From Limnanthes douglasii subsp. nivea (taxonomy: Eukaryota; Streptophyta; Magnoliopsida; Brassicales; Limnanthaceae), in NCBI GenBank assembly GCA_036936605.1, contig JAUPFV010000002.1, forward strand, positions 270,452,770 to 270,516,769: a DNA stretch of 64,000 bases. The letters run 5' to 3'. The notes beneath the pieces are model-generated. The model saw nothing but the letters and a program-made list of their open reading frames with translations. It was not told the DNA's origin and did no database searches. A program made the translations under genes and the position numbers. Shown here one piece after another: positions 30,245 through 42,911 of the stretch (position 1 is the first letter of the stretch; every line of letters starts with the position of its first letter).

Positions 30245-31830
30245 AGCTCCCTCCGGAGCGGATGTTCCTGCATTGTTTGGTCTAGCACGATGAGCATTAT
30301 CAGGCCTATTTCCTTCTCTCCTTTTAGCATATGCTCCAAACTTTCCTCTTTCAATTAAATTCTGGACTTCTTGCTTTAAAGCAATACAATCCTCAGTGGT
30401 ATGGCCAATATCATTATGATACTGACAGAAGCAATTGTTACGATGCTCTCTAGGAGATTGTAGCGCAGCCGGCCTTCTATAGTGTACTTCTTTCTTTGTT
30501 TTGTCATAAATTGTGGCTATACTTTCTTTTAACTCAGCAAACCACTCCGGTTGAACCCAAGGCCCTCTATTATTTCTGGATTGCTGACTCTAGGCAGGCG
30601 CAACTGGCTGAGACTGAGCTTTAGCTCTGTTATGACCCTGCCCGGCCTCCCTTGCCTTGTTCCCGAACTGATTTTGGTTGGGATTTGGTGCAGCCGGGGC
30701 AGACCTCACCTGCATGTGCACCATATTTTTCTTTGTTTCATCCATGTTAATTTGCTTTCCAACCTGATTCAGTAAACCTCCCTATGTCATGGTCTTTTTT
30801 CTGGTCATTGAACCAGCCAAATTTCCAGGGTTTAAGCCCTGCCTTAGAGAAGTTATTGCTACTTGTTCGAAGCAATCAGCCAATCCATTTTTAGTGTTTA
30901 CAACGCGACTTATATATTCCTTCAGAGATTCATTCGGTTCTTGGGCACAATGGATAATTGTGTCCCCATTGCCCTTCACCTCCTTACTTCCAACAAACTG
31001 CCTCCGGAAGGCCACCCAAAAGGTATCGAAATTTTTGATGCACCCCTGCGGTAGGCTGTTATACCACTTCAGGGCACTCCCCGTAAAATACTGGGAGAAT
31101 GGTCTACAAAGCAACTTATCGTCATCATCGAAATTCATCATGAAATTTTTGAATTGTTCCAAGTGACTGTCCGGGTCTTTACTGCCATCGTATTTTTCCA
31201 TTTTCGTACTATCAAACCTCTTGGGAAGTTCCCGGACAGGATCTTGGATGACAATGGAGATTGTCTCCAATTCCGGCCACGACTGAAAACGGTATCCTCG
31301 TTAGGAGTTGCAAAGATACCTGGTTCATCATGGAAGGAAAAAGGATCCACTAGCATCCGGTCAATGTGTCTCCGGCTATGAGATGGCCCTTTGCCTATAT
31401 GCCTCTTTAACTTTCCATGTCTATCCTTTTTTCTTGAATACTTCTTAACCAACTTTTGTTTCTTTTTAGATCGGCCCTCATCACTACTGGATGCCAAATA
31501 TTCTTCAACTCCATCTTTGCCCGAGGGGCTACTGGAAGATTCTGAGTCTGAATCAGAGCTCTCCACCGGCGTAGACCGTTGAGACTTTTTAGAGCTAGCA
31601 TGAGTCTTCTTCGTACTTACATGGGTTTTCGAAGGCTCATGCTCTCTAGGGTTGTCAGTATGATGAGAAACTGATGCCTTTGACTTTTCTTTTATGCTCA
31701 TCTTTGCCCTCTCTTCCCTCAGGGCTTCTATCTCGCCCTTTAATCTATCACGCTCATCGATGGTATATTCATCATTTTCTCCCACCACTTCAAGCAAAAC
31801 TGGTGGTACTTCCGGTGCGTCCGGATTCAT
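30245..31830 (-). pseudogene. E2 gag
   Basis: It starts at ATG 31830 (MNPDAPEVPP), with a serine-rich N-terminus. The gag core is in 30782-31270 (KWYNSLPQGCIKNF, RRQFVGSKEV). A frameshift lies near 31140-31270, where two frames overlap, and further stops lie toward the zinc-knuckle region around 30400. It is related to E3 gag. Confidence 0.85.
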
Positions 31831-31882
31831 TCGGACTGGTTTTTCTGATGGTTTTGAATGCTAGATTCAGGCACCATCGTTC

Positions 31883-31899
31883 TCCCACTGTGGTCGCCA
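31883..31899 (-). other. Primer binding site of E2
   Basis: The minus strand reads TGGCGACCACAGTGGGA, separated from the LTR by AAT. E0 has the same bases and E3 differs at one. The tRNA was not identified. Confidence 0.8.
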
Positions 31900-31902
31900 A
31901 TT

Positions 31903-32321
31903 TGATGTGGTTTATTTTTGTTTGAGGGTAAATTTGTAATTTTAATCTAGAGTTTTGTGGAATTTTGAGAGTTTTTAATGTTTGGGTAGAATGTAGAGGG
32001 AGAATTGAGCTGCCTGGTTGTATTTAATTTTCATTACCCTCATTAATGTAGGTGGTTGGGTATTTATACCCTTATCCTTGGGCCATATGGGCTTTCGGGT
32101 TATGTTTAATGGATTCGGGTCGAGTTTAAAGACCCATCAGTTTTAAGTAAGTAAGTAGTCAGCTTAGTCAAAAAGTGATTAAGTTTTAAGTACTTTAGTT
32201 CTATTCGGATAGTTCAGTGAATGAAAGTTGTTCGAACTACTCCTGTCCGGTGAAATGGACATTACCCGAATTAACCCTGTCCGGCTCCCACAAGGTGTGG
32301 TGACAGAATCCGGACTCATCA
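31903..32321 (-). repeat. E2 LTR, right copy (5' LTR)
   Basis: 419 bp. The minus-strand TATA box lies in the palindrome at 32060-32071. It is followed by the GGCCC target copy. Confidence 0.93.
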
Positions 32322-32773
32322 GGCCCGACTGGCCTAAGGTCCCGATTGATAATTATCTTGGCAGTCAGAGCATGGAATTCATCCCCGCTATAGTGGTGTG
32401 CATGGCTTGTTCCTTGGAATATCGCTCGCATGCCACTCTTAGTTGCTCTTATTCAAAGTGTTGGAGCTGCTTTTCTAATTGCTCGGAAGTTTGGTGTTGT
32501 CGCCGGGTTATCTCCTGATATATCATGCGCAGAGGGGGCCACTACACACCCTAACAGAATGATTTTTGGTCTAGTCCTCGCCACCGGTTGCAACATCTGG
32601 GTCGTCGACTTTACAGGTTCGACGGGGACTGCTACCACGGCCTCCAGATGGGTGGTACTGATAAGACGTAATATGTCCTGTCCCAATGGTGGATTCAAGA
32701 TCGATATACGATTGCATGTTGATTCACTTGAATCTGGGACGTCTCTCTCAATCCCTGACCTAGTAACTACCAT
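32322..32773 (-). pseudogene. gag N-terminal remnant of X
   Basis: A minus-strand frame (32453-32773) begins ATGGTAGTTACTAGG shortly after the primer binding site. This is the expected place of X gag, which continues at 21871 beyond E2. No domain is recognised in this part, so assignment rests on position. Confidence 0.6.
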
Positions 32774-32800
32774 GGTTAACGTATCTTAGTGCTTTGTTAG

Positions 32801-32818
32801 TTCCCACAGATGACGCCA
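32801..32818 (-). other. Primer binding site of X
   Basis: The minus strand reads TGGCGTCATCTGTGGGAA. It differs from the E1 site at two positions, so X and E1 probably used the same tRNA and E2/E3 another. Confidence 0.75.
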
Positions 32819-32928
32819 ATTTTATTACGAGAAAAAAACAAAGGAAAATGCCAAGTATAAACTTATATTATCAGAGAATAGAACTTACATTATTTTGGAG
32901 TTTGACCTATCGTTTATCAAGTAGTTAC
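32819..32928 (-). mobile_element. LTR of X, fragment
   Basis: It begins just outside the primer binding site and is cut at GTTAC by E3. It should resume at 43307. No clear TG terminus is left. Confidence 0.6.
32924..32928. repeat. Target site duplication of E3, left copy (GTTAC)
   Basis: Identical to 43307-43311 on the other side of E3. Confidence 0.9.
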
Positions 32929-33304
32929 TGGTGAGGATTATTTTCAACTGAGGGTAATTTTGTCTAAAGTTTTGTGGAGTTTCAAAGGTATTTAATGTTT
33001 AAGTGGTTTGTAGTGAGAGATTTGAGCTGCCTGGTTGTATTAAATGTTCATTACCCTCATTAATGAAAGTGGTTGGGTATTTATACCCTTAATTATGGGA
33101 CACATGGGCTTTCGGGTCATACTTATGAATTCGGGTTGAGTTCAAAAACCCATTAATTATTAAGCAGGTAAGTAATTAGCTTAGTCATGAAGTGATTCAG
33201 TTTTTAATACATTAGTCCTATTCGGATGGTTCAGTGGGTGGTTTTTGTCCGAATTACCCATGTCCGGTTTCCACAGTGAGTGGTGATTAAATCCGGACTC
33301 ATCA
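32929..33304 (-). repeat. E3 LTR, left copy
   Basis: It starts TGGTGAGG and ends ACTCATCA. The other copy starts TAGTGAGG, a mutated terminus. The two copies differ at roughly 4% of positions by eye. Confidence 0.93.
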
Positions 33305-33317
33305 GTAGCCCTTTTTT
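33305..33317 (-). other. Polypurine tract of E3
   Basis: The minus strand reads AAAAAAGGGCTAC directly before the 3' LTR. Confidence 0.75.
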
Positions 33318-33463
33318 AGGTTATGTTCAAAGGCCTTTGGCAAGACCTAAAAAACAGTTCATGTGTACCCGTAACTATGTCCTGACAGATTTTGAATTGT
33401 GTAACGGCTTTATCCCGACTGGTGAAACTCTCAGAAACTCAAAGGTTTTGCTAGAGATCGTGG

Positions 33464-33473
33464 GACACGTGTC
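33464..33473 (+). promoter_or_regulatory. G-box GACACGTGTC of the E3 antisense gene
   Basis: The third identical copy of the palindrome, 166 bp before the TATA box. Confidence 0.6.
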
Positions 33474-33638
33474 CTTCTCTGATTCGCCTCACCGGCCGTT
33501 TTTCTCCTAGAACGGCGCTCCCACTCATTTCATAAAGTAACCTCTTTAATTAATGTTGGTGACATGAGCGTCGTCTTTAATCATTACTCCCATATTTTCG
33601 TATTCTCCTAGGTTTCAAGGCATCTTTTGTCTCCTTAG

Positions 33639-33647
33639 TATAAATTA
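33639..33647 (+). promoter_or_regulatory. TATA box of the E3 antisense gene
   Basis: TATAAATTA, 103 bp before the ATG at 33742. Confidence 0.6.
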
Positions 33648-33741
33648 AACCATTTTTCACTGTTTTACCATCTTCATCATCTCCACACTTTTAATCTTCA
33701 AAGTTTGTACCTCTCAAAAACCCTTTTCTTGGTGTAAGTTT

Positions 33742-36711
33742 ATGTTCACAGCAAGAAACACCCTTGTAAAAGGTGGGTGGCTCAACTTGTCGGAGTTAGA
33801 GAAAGCTCAAAAAGTCGAACGAGAAAGGCGCATTGCTGCTGGCCTCCCTGTTTCTCCTATCAACAAATCTGAAACACCAAGTTCAGAGCCTGATCGGGGT
33901 TCGTCTTCTTCCAGAATTTCTAAACCTAGAAGGTTATTCCAGCCCAATCTTTCACCAATCGTTTCAGGCTCATCGGTCCAGGAATCAGAGCCTGTTGTTG
34001 AACCAGAGCAAGCAGTTACAAGCACTAAGAAACCTTCCCCATTCATTGCCATGGGATCAGATGCTGACATCTCCCAAAAAAGCTGGTAAATCGACGAAAA
34101 GGTCGTCTAGTGAAAGGACAGGCTGTCGCTCCACAGTCTAAATCTACAAAATCCACGCCTTCTAGGTCTGGGGCCAAAGATAAAACTACAGAGTCAGAAA
34201 CACCTATAAAAGTCCCCAAGGACAAGTTGTCCAGTCTGGAGGCAACCAGTTCAAGCCTTCGAAAAGAAACCTCTGAATCTGAGCCCTAGTCGGACTCCAG
34301 ACCACAAGAGGAAAGCAATGCCCAACCATCCTGAGGGCCTACCGAGCCAACCACTAGCTCTTCCCTCCCAAAAATAACTGATAATCCTTCCATGGTGATG
34401 GAAGATGTAATGAATGATAGTATCGAAGAATCCCCTTTTGAGACCGACGTCTCTGGGCAAACAAGTGAGGCTGCTACTATCAAGAAAAACAAGGGCAAGA
34501 AGAAGCTATGTTTAAAATACCCGAATCTGCCGGAGTGCCTTGTAGGAAAAGTGGGACCTTGCTTCCACAAAGTAAGTGTACAGTATCTTCTAGTTATGCA
34601 GAAGATCAATTATGCTTTTATTCACACAGCTGAACTGGGCCGGATCCGGACGAAGTGAGGGATCCCTGAGAACGTTAAAGTGAGGATACCGGTAGATCCG
34701 GAGACACCGATGGATTGCAAGCTCAATGCGATAGTTTTCTACACGGAGTTATTTAACTGGGGGCTTAGGCTTCCCTTAGACCTAGAGATTGTCAGATATT
34801 TTCATCTGATAAGGCTCTGCCCAAGTCAACTGAGCCCCAATGTCTGGTTCACCCTCATGTCCTGTATCATGGCCTCAAGGCTCTCCGGAATTCCTCTTCC
34901 GATGGAACAATTTGCTGCTATGGACAGCCTTTGCAGAAACCATATCATCCCCTTCTACCATTTTAATATGGGTGATAATTACAAAGTGGTAGATGACTTG
35001 CTCGAGTCGGAGAGGAACTAGAAGACTCAATTTTTGTTCATTAGTGGTGCTTGGGAAAACAGGAGGAAGATTAAAGCTGGTGATAATCCAAGCATGCTTA
35101 CTAGCAGGTGGAAGAGTACAGGTAAACATTTCATCACATACTTCTACCTTTACTTATAACAAGTTTGTTTGTTTAACTTCTCTTCCTTTGTTTTTAGTAG
35201 TGTTGCCGAAGGATTTCAATGACTACATAGAGGAGGGGCTAACTACTTGCACCAAGCTAAATGCTTGGGCTGCTGAGAAATGGGGAAATCGCTTCCACAA
35301 CTGTTTTACCAGAGGAAACCTAGTAAGATCCCATCTCTGGAATACCACCGGTCGGAGAGACTTGTTTTGGTAGGAGTTAACCACTCCACCCCTTTCGGAG
35401 GTAATTCTCAAGAAAATAGATGCAAAGGATGGAAAGCTATCATTGCCAGGCAGAGCTAAAGCCCCAAGAAAAATGAAGGGCAAGAAGGGCAAGGCCAAGC
35501 AAGGTGTGGTTGAGGTCAACCCAAATGAGGTGGAGGAGGCTGCCCCAGCAAATCAAGAGGGGCAAGACCAAGGACAGATTGATGTTGCTTTATTACAAGT
35601 GGTAGAACATGAAAGCACCAAGGAAGTAGTTGGATCTCCAAAACCCCCAAAGGCCCCCAAGAAAGACAGAAAGCGGGGAGCAGAAGGTGGAGATAGGGAG
35701 GCCAAGAAGAAGAAAACCTCCAAGGGAGATGAAGTTTCTCTCCGGCCTCCGGAGTCTCTACCTCCAACTGACCCCACTCAAGCAGAAGAAATCCCAAGTG
35801 ACTTTCACACTGGAGAGGGTGCCGGAGGGGACATCAACATTGATGGTGTCGACATCAGTGGACTTCAAGGGATTGGTCTTTACTTTGAAGACCTTGACAA
35901 GGATGATTTTGCTGGCCCCTACCTCCCCCCAAGCTCTTCGAACATCGTCACCTTCAATGGTAAATCTTTTTCCAGTTTCAGGTGAGAGAGACATTGTCAC
36001 CCACTCCTTATTTAGCAATATCCAGCCGGTGCTTACCTTGGAGAAGCAAGTGCGAAACCAGTCAACCATCATCAACACACTCAACTCTGATAAAGAGAAA
36101 TTGTCTAACGACCTCCTCACTGCCAACCAAAATGTTGAGGTATCGAAGAGAGAAATTGAGGAGTTGAAGAAAAATCAAGAGGATTTGGCCACCAAGCTGG
36201 CCACTTCAGAGGGAGTTGAGAACTCCAGTTGAAGCAATCTGACCTAGAGAAAAACCTCTCTTCTTTAAAAGATGAGGTAAAGGCCAAAGACAACGTCATT
36301 CAGACCCTGACTAATGACAAGACTTCACTCAAGGATACTGTGTCCAAGGCTGAACAAGAAAAATCTGACTTGTTAAAGGAGCAATAGAAAACAATCCAAG
36401 CTAGGATTGTTGCCTATACCAACGAGGTGATAGACTCCCAGGAGGAAAGGTATGCTGAAGTCAAGTCAGATATGGTCTTGCTCTTTCATGAGAAATTTCC
36501 GAAGAGGATGCTGGAAGATTTATAGAGGTTTGTAGAGTATGAGGACCTCCCATTCCACACGATGGCTGATGGTGATAAGCATAACTATTCGAGTGTTTGG
36601 GATGATACAACTAATGAAGATGAACGGACCGGGGAGAGTCCAGATGAGGAAAACAATGATCCTAAGAAGAAGCCAAGTAAGGCTGAGTCAACTAAAAAAT
36701 CTCAGTCTTAA
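33742..36711 (+). pseudogene. Antisense accessory gene of E3, broken
   Basis: It starts MFTARNTLVKGG, as in E2. Exon 1 runs to 35121 and exon 2 starts at 35201. A frameshift lies near 34075. Stops occur at about 34287 (CAG to TAG), 34656 (TGG to TGA), 35019 (TGG to TAG) and 35371 (GAG to TAG). The conserved core in 34680-35021 has FYTELFNWGLRLPLDLEI. A coiled coil and acidic tail follow, with a TAG at 36523 shared with E2 and a final stop at 36709. It is more damaged than the E2 copy. Confidence 0.85.
35122..35200 (+). other. Intron of the E3 antisense gene
   Basis: 79 bp, donor ACAG|GTAAAC, acceptor TAGTAG|TGTTG. Same codon and phase as E1 and E2. Confidence 0.85.
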
Positions 36712-37197
36712 AATATCAATTATCTTTTAATTTTTTGTGTCTGAACCAAAGTCCTTGGATGGCCAAGGCATTTTTTGTAATCGAGTCCGGCCCTTGTCCG
36801 GGTAAAACTTTCTGTTTTAAAATTCAAAGTCATTGGGTGGCCAATGCATTTCACATATTTTAATGGGTAGTTTTATTTTACACAAGTCTTGCATTGTTTT
36901 ATAGTTTCTTAGCTTCGATGGCTAGTGTTCAAACAGCCCTTAGTTATTTTATAAGTATTTTAAAGTGAGAGTGTTTAATTTCTCTGATGACAAATGTTTA
37001 AGTAGTCATCACTCTACCATTGATAATTTTTTTTAAAGAAACTATCAATTGAAACACTCCGAATTTTTCAAGAAGGCATCAAATTTCATTAAAAAGCCTG
37101 AACACCTCATTAAAACCTCCCCGCGCCACCAGGGTAGGAAAGAGTATGCCCCCAAATATTTACATGAACTTTAAGCAAGTAAATATTTACATAGTTT
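36712..37197. other. E3 interval between antisense gene and pol
   Basis: Noncoding and aligned with the same interval in E2. The short 'gtccttggatggccaaggca' repeat is present. No long array. Confidence 0.6.
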
Positions 37198-39989
37198 TCA
37201 TTCTAAGTATAACTGGAGGTGTTCAATGTTCCAGGGGTGATTCAAAATCCTTCCATCTTTATCTTGGAGCTGGTATGTCCCAGGTTTAAGCTTTTCATTG
37301 ACCACATAGGGTCCTTCCCAGGTTGGAGCTAACTTGCTGAACTCCCTCTCCTTGGTATGTAGGAAGACTTTCATCAATACTTTATCCCCTGGTTGAAAAT
37401 CCCTTCTCTTGATTTTAGAAGCAAACCTGCTTCTCATCAAAGCCTGATAGTGTGTGGCTCTGAGGTGAGCCTTAACTCTTCTTTCTTCCATCAAATCAAG
37501 ATGGCTTCTGACTGTCACTTCGTTAACGTGTTCGGAAAAATTATGAACTCGAAATGAGGGGAGAGTAGCCTTTATGGGAGCTATGGCATCCATTCCATAC
37601 ACTAAGGCAAAGGGAGACTCTTGTGTTACAGCCCCATGAGTGGTCTGGTAAGCCCATAATACTTCTTGTAGATAACTTGGCCATTTTCCAGCAGCTCCCT
37701 CTAGATTCTTTTTAAGACCGAACAAGATGCTTCTTTTGGCCACTTCAACTTGAACATTTGCCTGTGGGTGGAAAGGAGAAGAGAATCAGTGTTGGATGCC
37801 TCTAGAAGCACAGAAATTCTCCCTCTCCTTGTTGTCGAATTGTGGCCCATTGTCTGTAGTTATCTTCTGTGGAACCCCAAATCTGCAACAAATGTTAGAC
37901 AAGATGAATTTTATAACAGCTTTCAAAGTAGTTCCTGCCAATGGGGTTGCTTCGATCCACTTTGAAAAGTAATCAATTGCAACAATTATAGTTCTGCACC
38001 CCCCCGGATGCCATGGGTAGAGGTCCCACCAAATCAAGCCCCCATCGAGCAAAAGGTATTGGCTCTAAAAATTGACTCTAAAGAGATAGTTGAGGTATGA
38101 ATTTCATTGCTGTATCTTTGGCATGGATCACACTTCTTCACCAACTCCTTGGCGTCTTGCATTATGGAGGACTAGTAGTACCCAGCTAACAAAACCCTTC
38201 TAGTTAGAACCCTGAATCCACAGTGTGCTGATCCATCTCCATCATGTAATTCGGAGAGCACTATTTGGGACTCTTCGATCCCCAAACATTGTAAGAGAGG
38301 TTTACTAAAGGATTTTTTTTATAAAGAACATCTCTCAAGATGACAAAACCGCGAGCCTTGTATTTTACTTTCCTTGTTACTGCTTTTTCCAGAGGCAGAA
38401 TGCCATCTGAGAGATATTGGAGGAGAGGAAATCTCCAGTTTTTGGGTTGTTTTACTTGTATATTCAAACTTTCATCTTCCTTATCCGGATTGATTTGAAT
38501 GGATGGGCACTCTTGCACATAAATCCAAGGGTAGGACTCGTAATAGGCTATGGTTGCCAAGGAGTCTGCTAGTGTATTTTATGTGCGGGGTATGTGCTCA
38601 TAGGTGATACTTTTGAAATTAAGTGCCACTTCTTTGAGAACAAACAAGTATTTAATCAGTTGTTCTTTTTTGGCTTCGGATTGACCTTGTGCATGATGGA
38701 TAAGAAGCTGAGAATCACTCATTAACCTGACCCTTTTGCCTCCACAAATAAGTGCTAATTTCAAACCAGCTATAGCAGCTTCATATTCAGATTCGTTGTT
38801 GGAAGCCCTAAAAGAAAAACATATAGCCTGGTAAATCTTGTCACCATACGGAGAGGTTAAACATATCCCATCACCACAACCCATGGTACTTGATCCACCA
38901 TCAGTCCGGATAACCCATACTTTTTTATCTTTTACACCGGTTACTTGCTTAGTATCCCTGTCTGAATGGAATTCAACTAAGAAGTCAGCCACAATTTGGG
39001 CTTTGACTGCTGTTCGAGGGGCAAAATCAATATCGTAGTCTCCCAGCTCTACTGACCACTTGGTCATTCTACTTGAAATGTCTGCCTTTTGAAGAACATT
39101 TTTCAAGGGAAAAGACGTCCGGACAATGATATAATGAGCCTGAAATTAGGGCCTCATTTTCCTCGCAGCAAACACTAGGGCTAGTGCTAATTTTTCAAGC
39201 TTTAAATACCATTTTTCTGCATCTATCAGGATTTTGTTGATATAGTACACCGGACGAGGATAATTATCCACCTCCCTTACCAATACTACACTTATAGCAC
39301 AATCAGAAACTGCTAAGTACACGTAGAGGGTCTCTCTATCAATAGGTTTAAATATGGTTTTAGGGGAAGATAAGTGCTTCTTAATTTCATCGAAAGCCTC
39401 GTCACAGTGTGGAGACCAGTTGAAATCTTTTGCACCTTTCAAAGTTTGAAAAAATGGGGCGCACATGTCCGTAGACCTTGAAATAAAACGGTTTAGCGCA
39501 GCCAACCTCCCTATCAATCTTTGTACTTCTTTAATATTCCGAGGAGGCTCCATTTGTAGTAAAGCATTAAGTTGGTCTGGATCAGGATGTATCCCTTTCT
39601 CACTTATCACATACCCCGAGAATGTTCCGGAGCGTACTCCGAAGACACACTTTTCTGGATTCAATTTTAAATTTACTTTTACCAGGTTGGCAAAAGTTTC
39701 CTGGAGATCTGCCAAGTGTAGCTCTTCGTCCATACTTTTTACCATCATGCCATCGATGTAGACTTCCATGTTTCTTCCAATCTGATCAGCAAAAGCCTTG
39801 TTTACCAACCTCTGATAAGTAGCCCCAGCATGTTTTTAACCCAAACGGCATCACCTTGTAACAATAGAGGCCCCTATCAGTGACAAATATAGTATGTTCT
39901 TGATCCTTCGGATCTACTTGAATCTGATTATACCCGGAGAAGGCATCCATAAAGGACAACAACTTGTTTCCAGATGTGGAGTCCACCAA
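37198..39989 (-). pseudogene. E3 pol: RT C-terminus, dual RNase H, integrase, broken
   Basis: Pieces run from right to left. RT lies in 39786-39989 and 39146-39808 (YIDGM in place of YIDDM). RNase H is in 39146-39808 and 38579-39106, the latter with the second RNase H (VIRTDGG, NNESEYEA, SDSQLL). The RNase H/integrase linker lies at 38261-38560. The integrase core lies at 37786-38052 (TTDNGPQFD) and its C-terminus at 37198-37743 (TWEGPYVV). The breaks are stops and small indels. Confidence 0.9.
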
Positions 39990-39998
39990 CTGATCAAT

Positions 39999-41255
39999 TC
40001 AGGGAACCGAATATAAATCTTTTGGGCAAGCTATATTGAGATCTGTGAAATCGATGCACATACGCCACTTACTATTTTTATTCTTTACCAACACCGGATT
40101 GGCTGTCCATAAAGGATATTGAGATTCCTTTATATGCCCCATTTTAGTAAGTCGGTCAACCTCTTGAACTATGACATCAGCTCTTTCCTTAGAAAAAGCT
40201 CTCCTCTTTTGTACAACAGGTGCTATATCCCTTTGGATGGATAGTTGGTGTGATATAATGTTTGTTGGCACTCCGGTTACATCAGCATTGCACCAAGCAA
40301 AGATATGCTGATGGTCTTTCAAAAAATCTAACATTTTATCCTTTAATTCTGATGCCATCTTGGACCCTATCTTGACACTTTTTCCTTCAGCCAGAGAGTG
40401 AGTTTCGACTTCTTCAATTGGTATTAAAACACCAGGGGTCTCTCTGGGGTCATCAATTTCACCCTCTCCCCCAAAGGGCCCCTCAAACTTGTATTCCTCA
40501 CTGATCCGGACTGCCCCCAACGTTCGAGGGGCCAATGCTGTTGCATAACACTCTCTTGCCACCTTTTGACTGCTTCGAACAACTCCCACTTGTCCTTGTA
40601 CAACATATTTCAAACATTGGTGAACTGTTGAAACCACAATATGCATCCTGGAGAGCCAAGATCTCCCCAAAATGGCATTATAACAAGTGGGACAATCCAC
40701 CACAATAAAAAGTATTCTAACCATCTTTTTAAAAGGGCCCTTGCCCAACAAAACCTCCTCTTCGAACTCCTCGATCACATCTGCTGAGCTTCCAATGAAA
40801 CCCGTAATTGACAGGTTCGAACACTGAATTACTGTTGGATTCTTCATTTTTTTGTAGGAAGTCAAAAAGAAAATATTGGCTGAACTTCCGGTGTCCACCA
40901 AAATTCGTCTTATGTCATTGCCCCCAATGGATGATCCTATGACAACAGCATCTTCATGGGGACCGGCAATGTCCCTCAAGTTGTCCTCATCGAAAAAAAT
41001 GAAGGGAAATTGAATTTGTGATTGATAAGAAGTCATGCCTCCTTCCAGTTGGGTAGCTAAAGTGTGAACGTACCTCTTTCTCGAAGAAGCAGTTGTTGCA
41101 CTCATGGTGTCTCCCCCGAATATTGTAAGCGACTCAAAAAAGTTGATAAGTCCGGAAACCGTCTTGCAACGCTCTGTGATAACACCCACTTTATTCCGGG
41201 TTGGATCAGGGTCTAAATATTCTGACTCTATATCAAACCTTTCGATTATTACCAT
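39999..41255 (-). pseudogene. E3 protease joined to pol N-terminus
   Basis: A 418-codon open stretch holds an intact protease loop (VDTGSSANIFF), the linker and the RT start (MCIDFTDLN). It is the only copy here that is open across the gag-protease/pol junction, with TAC AAG TTT where E2 has TAA CAG TTT and E1 TAG CAA TTA. A single TGA near 41327 separates it from gag in the same frame. Confidence 0.88.
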
Positions 41256-41327
41256 AGCCCATTCCGGAGCCGATGTGCCTGCATTGTTTGGACCAGTCGG
41301 ATGAGCGTTATCAGGCCTATTTCCACT

Positions 41328-42904
41328 TCATCTTTTAACATAAGCTCCTAACTTTCCTCTTTCAATCAAATTTTGCACTTCTTGCTTCAACGCAATACAA
41401 TATTCAGTGTTGTGGCCAATATCATGGTGATATTGACAGAAACAATTATTACGGTTCTCCCTGGGAGATTGTAATGCAGCCGGCCTTCTAAAATGTACTT
41501 CGTCTTTTGTTTTGTCATAAATGGTGGCTACATTTTCTTTCAACTCAGTAAACCACTCCGGTTGAACCCAAGGCCCCCGCTTATTTCTAGATTGGTGGCT
41601 CTGGGCTGGTGCAGCTGGATGGGATTGAGCCTTGGCTCTGTTATGACCCTGTCCGGCTTCCTTGGCCTTGTTCCCGGACTGTTTCTGGTTTTGATTTGGT
41701 GCAGCTGGAGCAGACCTCACCTTCCTGTGCACCCTGGTTTTCTTTGTTTCATCCATATTAATCTGTTTACCAACCTGATTCAGCAGACCTCCCCATGTCA
41801 TGGCCTTTTTCCTGGTTACTGAATCAACCAAGTTTCCAGGGTTTAAGCCCTGCCTCAGAGAAGCTATTGCTACTTGTTCAAAGCAATCAGCCAATCCATT
41901 TTTGGTATTTACAAAGCGACTTATGTATTCTTTTAAGGATTCGTTTGGTTCTTGGGCACAATGGATAATTGTGTCTCCATTGCCCTGTACCTCTTTACTT
42001 CCAACGAACTGTCTCCGAAAGGCCACCCAAAAAGTGTCAAAATGTCTGATGCAGCCCTGTGGCAGACTATTGTACCACTTCAAAGCGCTCCCCGTAAAAT
42101 ATTGGGAGAATGCTCGACAGAGTAACTTATCGTCATCATCAAAATTCATCATAAAATTTTTAAATTGTTCCAAGTGGTTATCTGGATCTTTACTGCCATC
42201 ATATTTGTTTTCATTTTTGTACTGTCAAACATCTTAGGAAGGTTCCCGGACAGTAACTTGGAGGACAATGGAGATTGTCTCCAATTCCGGCCACGACTAA
42301 ATATAGTATCTTTGTTGGGAGTTGCAAAGATACCTGGCTCATCATGGAAGGCAAAAGGATTCATTAACAAGCGGTCTACGTGTCTCCGGCCATGACTATG
42401 ACTGTGAGACGATCCTTTACCCATATGCCTCTTCAACCTTCCATGCCTGTCCCTCTTTCTTGAGTACTTTTTGACCAACTTTTGTTTCTTTTTAGACCGG
42501 CCTTCATCGCTGCTGGATGACAAAGATTCTTCAACTTCATCTTCATTTGAGGAGCTACTAGAAGACTCTGAGTCTGAATCTGAGCTTTCCACCGGTTTAG
42601 ACCGGTGAGATTTCTTTGAGCTAGCATGAGTCTTTTTAGCACTCACATGGGTCTTTGATGGCTCATTCTCTGTTGGATTGTCAGTATGATGAGTTGCTGA
42701 CACCTTAGACTTCTCTTTTGTGCCCATCTCTGCTCTTTTGGCAGCCCTCAAAGGTTTTATTTCAACTTTTAACCTGTCTCGCTCCTCAATTGTATATTCA
42801 TCATTTTCTCCCACCACTTCTGCCAAAGCTGGTGGTACTTCTTGCTCGTCCGGATTCATCCCAACTGGTTTTTCTTGATAGTTTCGAACGCTAGATTCAG
42901 GCAC
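41328..42904 (-). pseudogene. E3 gag
   Basis: The N-terminal part 42149-42904 contains MNPDEQEVPPALAEV and a serine-rich run. A frameshift near 42150-42210 leads to 41328-42173 with the gag core (KWYNSLPQGCIRHF) and a zinc-knuckle variant of C-H-H-C type (CQYHHDIGHNTEYC). Confidence 0.88.
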
Positions 42905-42911
42905 CTTCTCC

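Larger units (their letters stand above)
21872..32321 (-). mobile_element. Tat-like LTR retrotransposon E2, decayed but complete in outline
   Basis: 10.45 kb with LTRs of 420 bp (21872-22291) and 419 bp (31903-32321), ends TGATGTGG and ACTCATCA, a near-perfect target duplication, primer binding site and polypurine tract. The order of genes is as in E1. Gag and pol contain several stops and frameshifts, and the protease active site is lost, so it is not autonomous. It is closely related to E3 throughout and inserted into X gag. Confidence 0.93.
12230..32928 (-). mobile_element. Decayed Tat-like element X (interrupted by E2)
   Basis: Its pieces lie at 12230-21871 and 32322-32928, separated by E2, and its right LTR is cut again by E3 at 32928/43307. 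From left to right it has a plus-strand antisense gene remnant, minus-strand integrase, RNase H, RT, protease and gag fragments, a gag N-terminus, a primer binding site and part of an LTR. It has the same organisation as E1 but no long open frame remains. It is older than E2 and E3, both of which inserted into it. Confidence 0.85.

Noticed and set aside
32801..32818. tRNA 3' end or tRNA gene
   Set aside because: Only the primer-site length matches; no cloverleaf is present, and the position inside an LTR fits a primer binding site.
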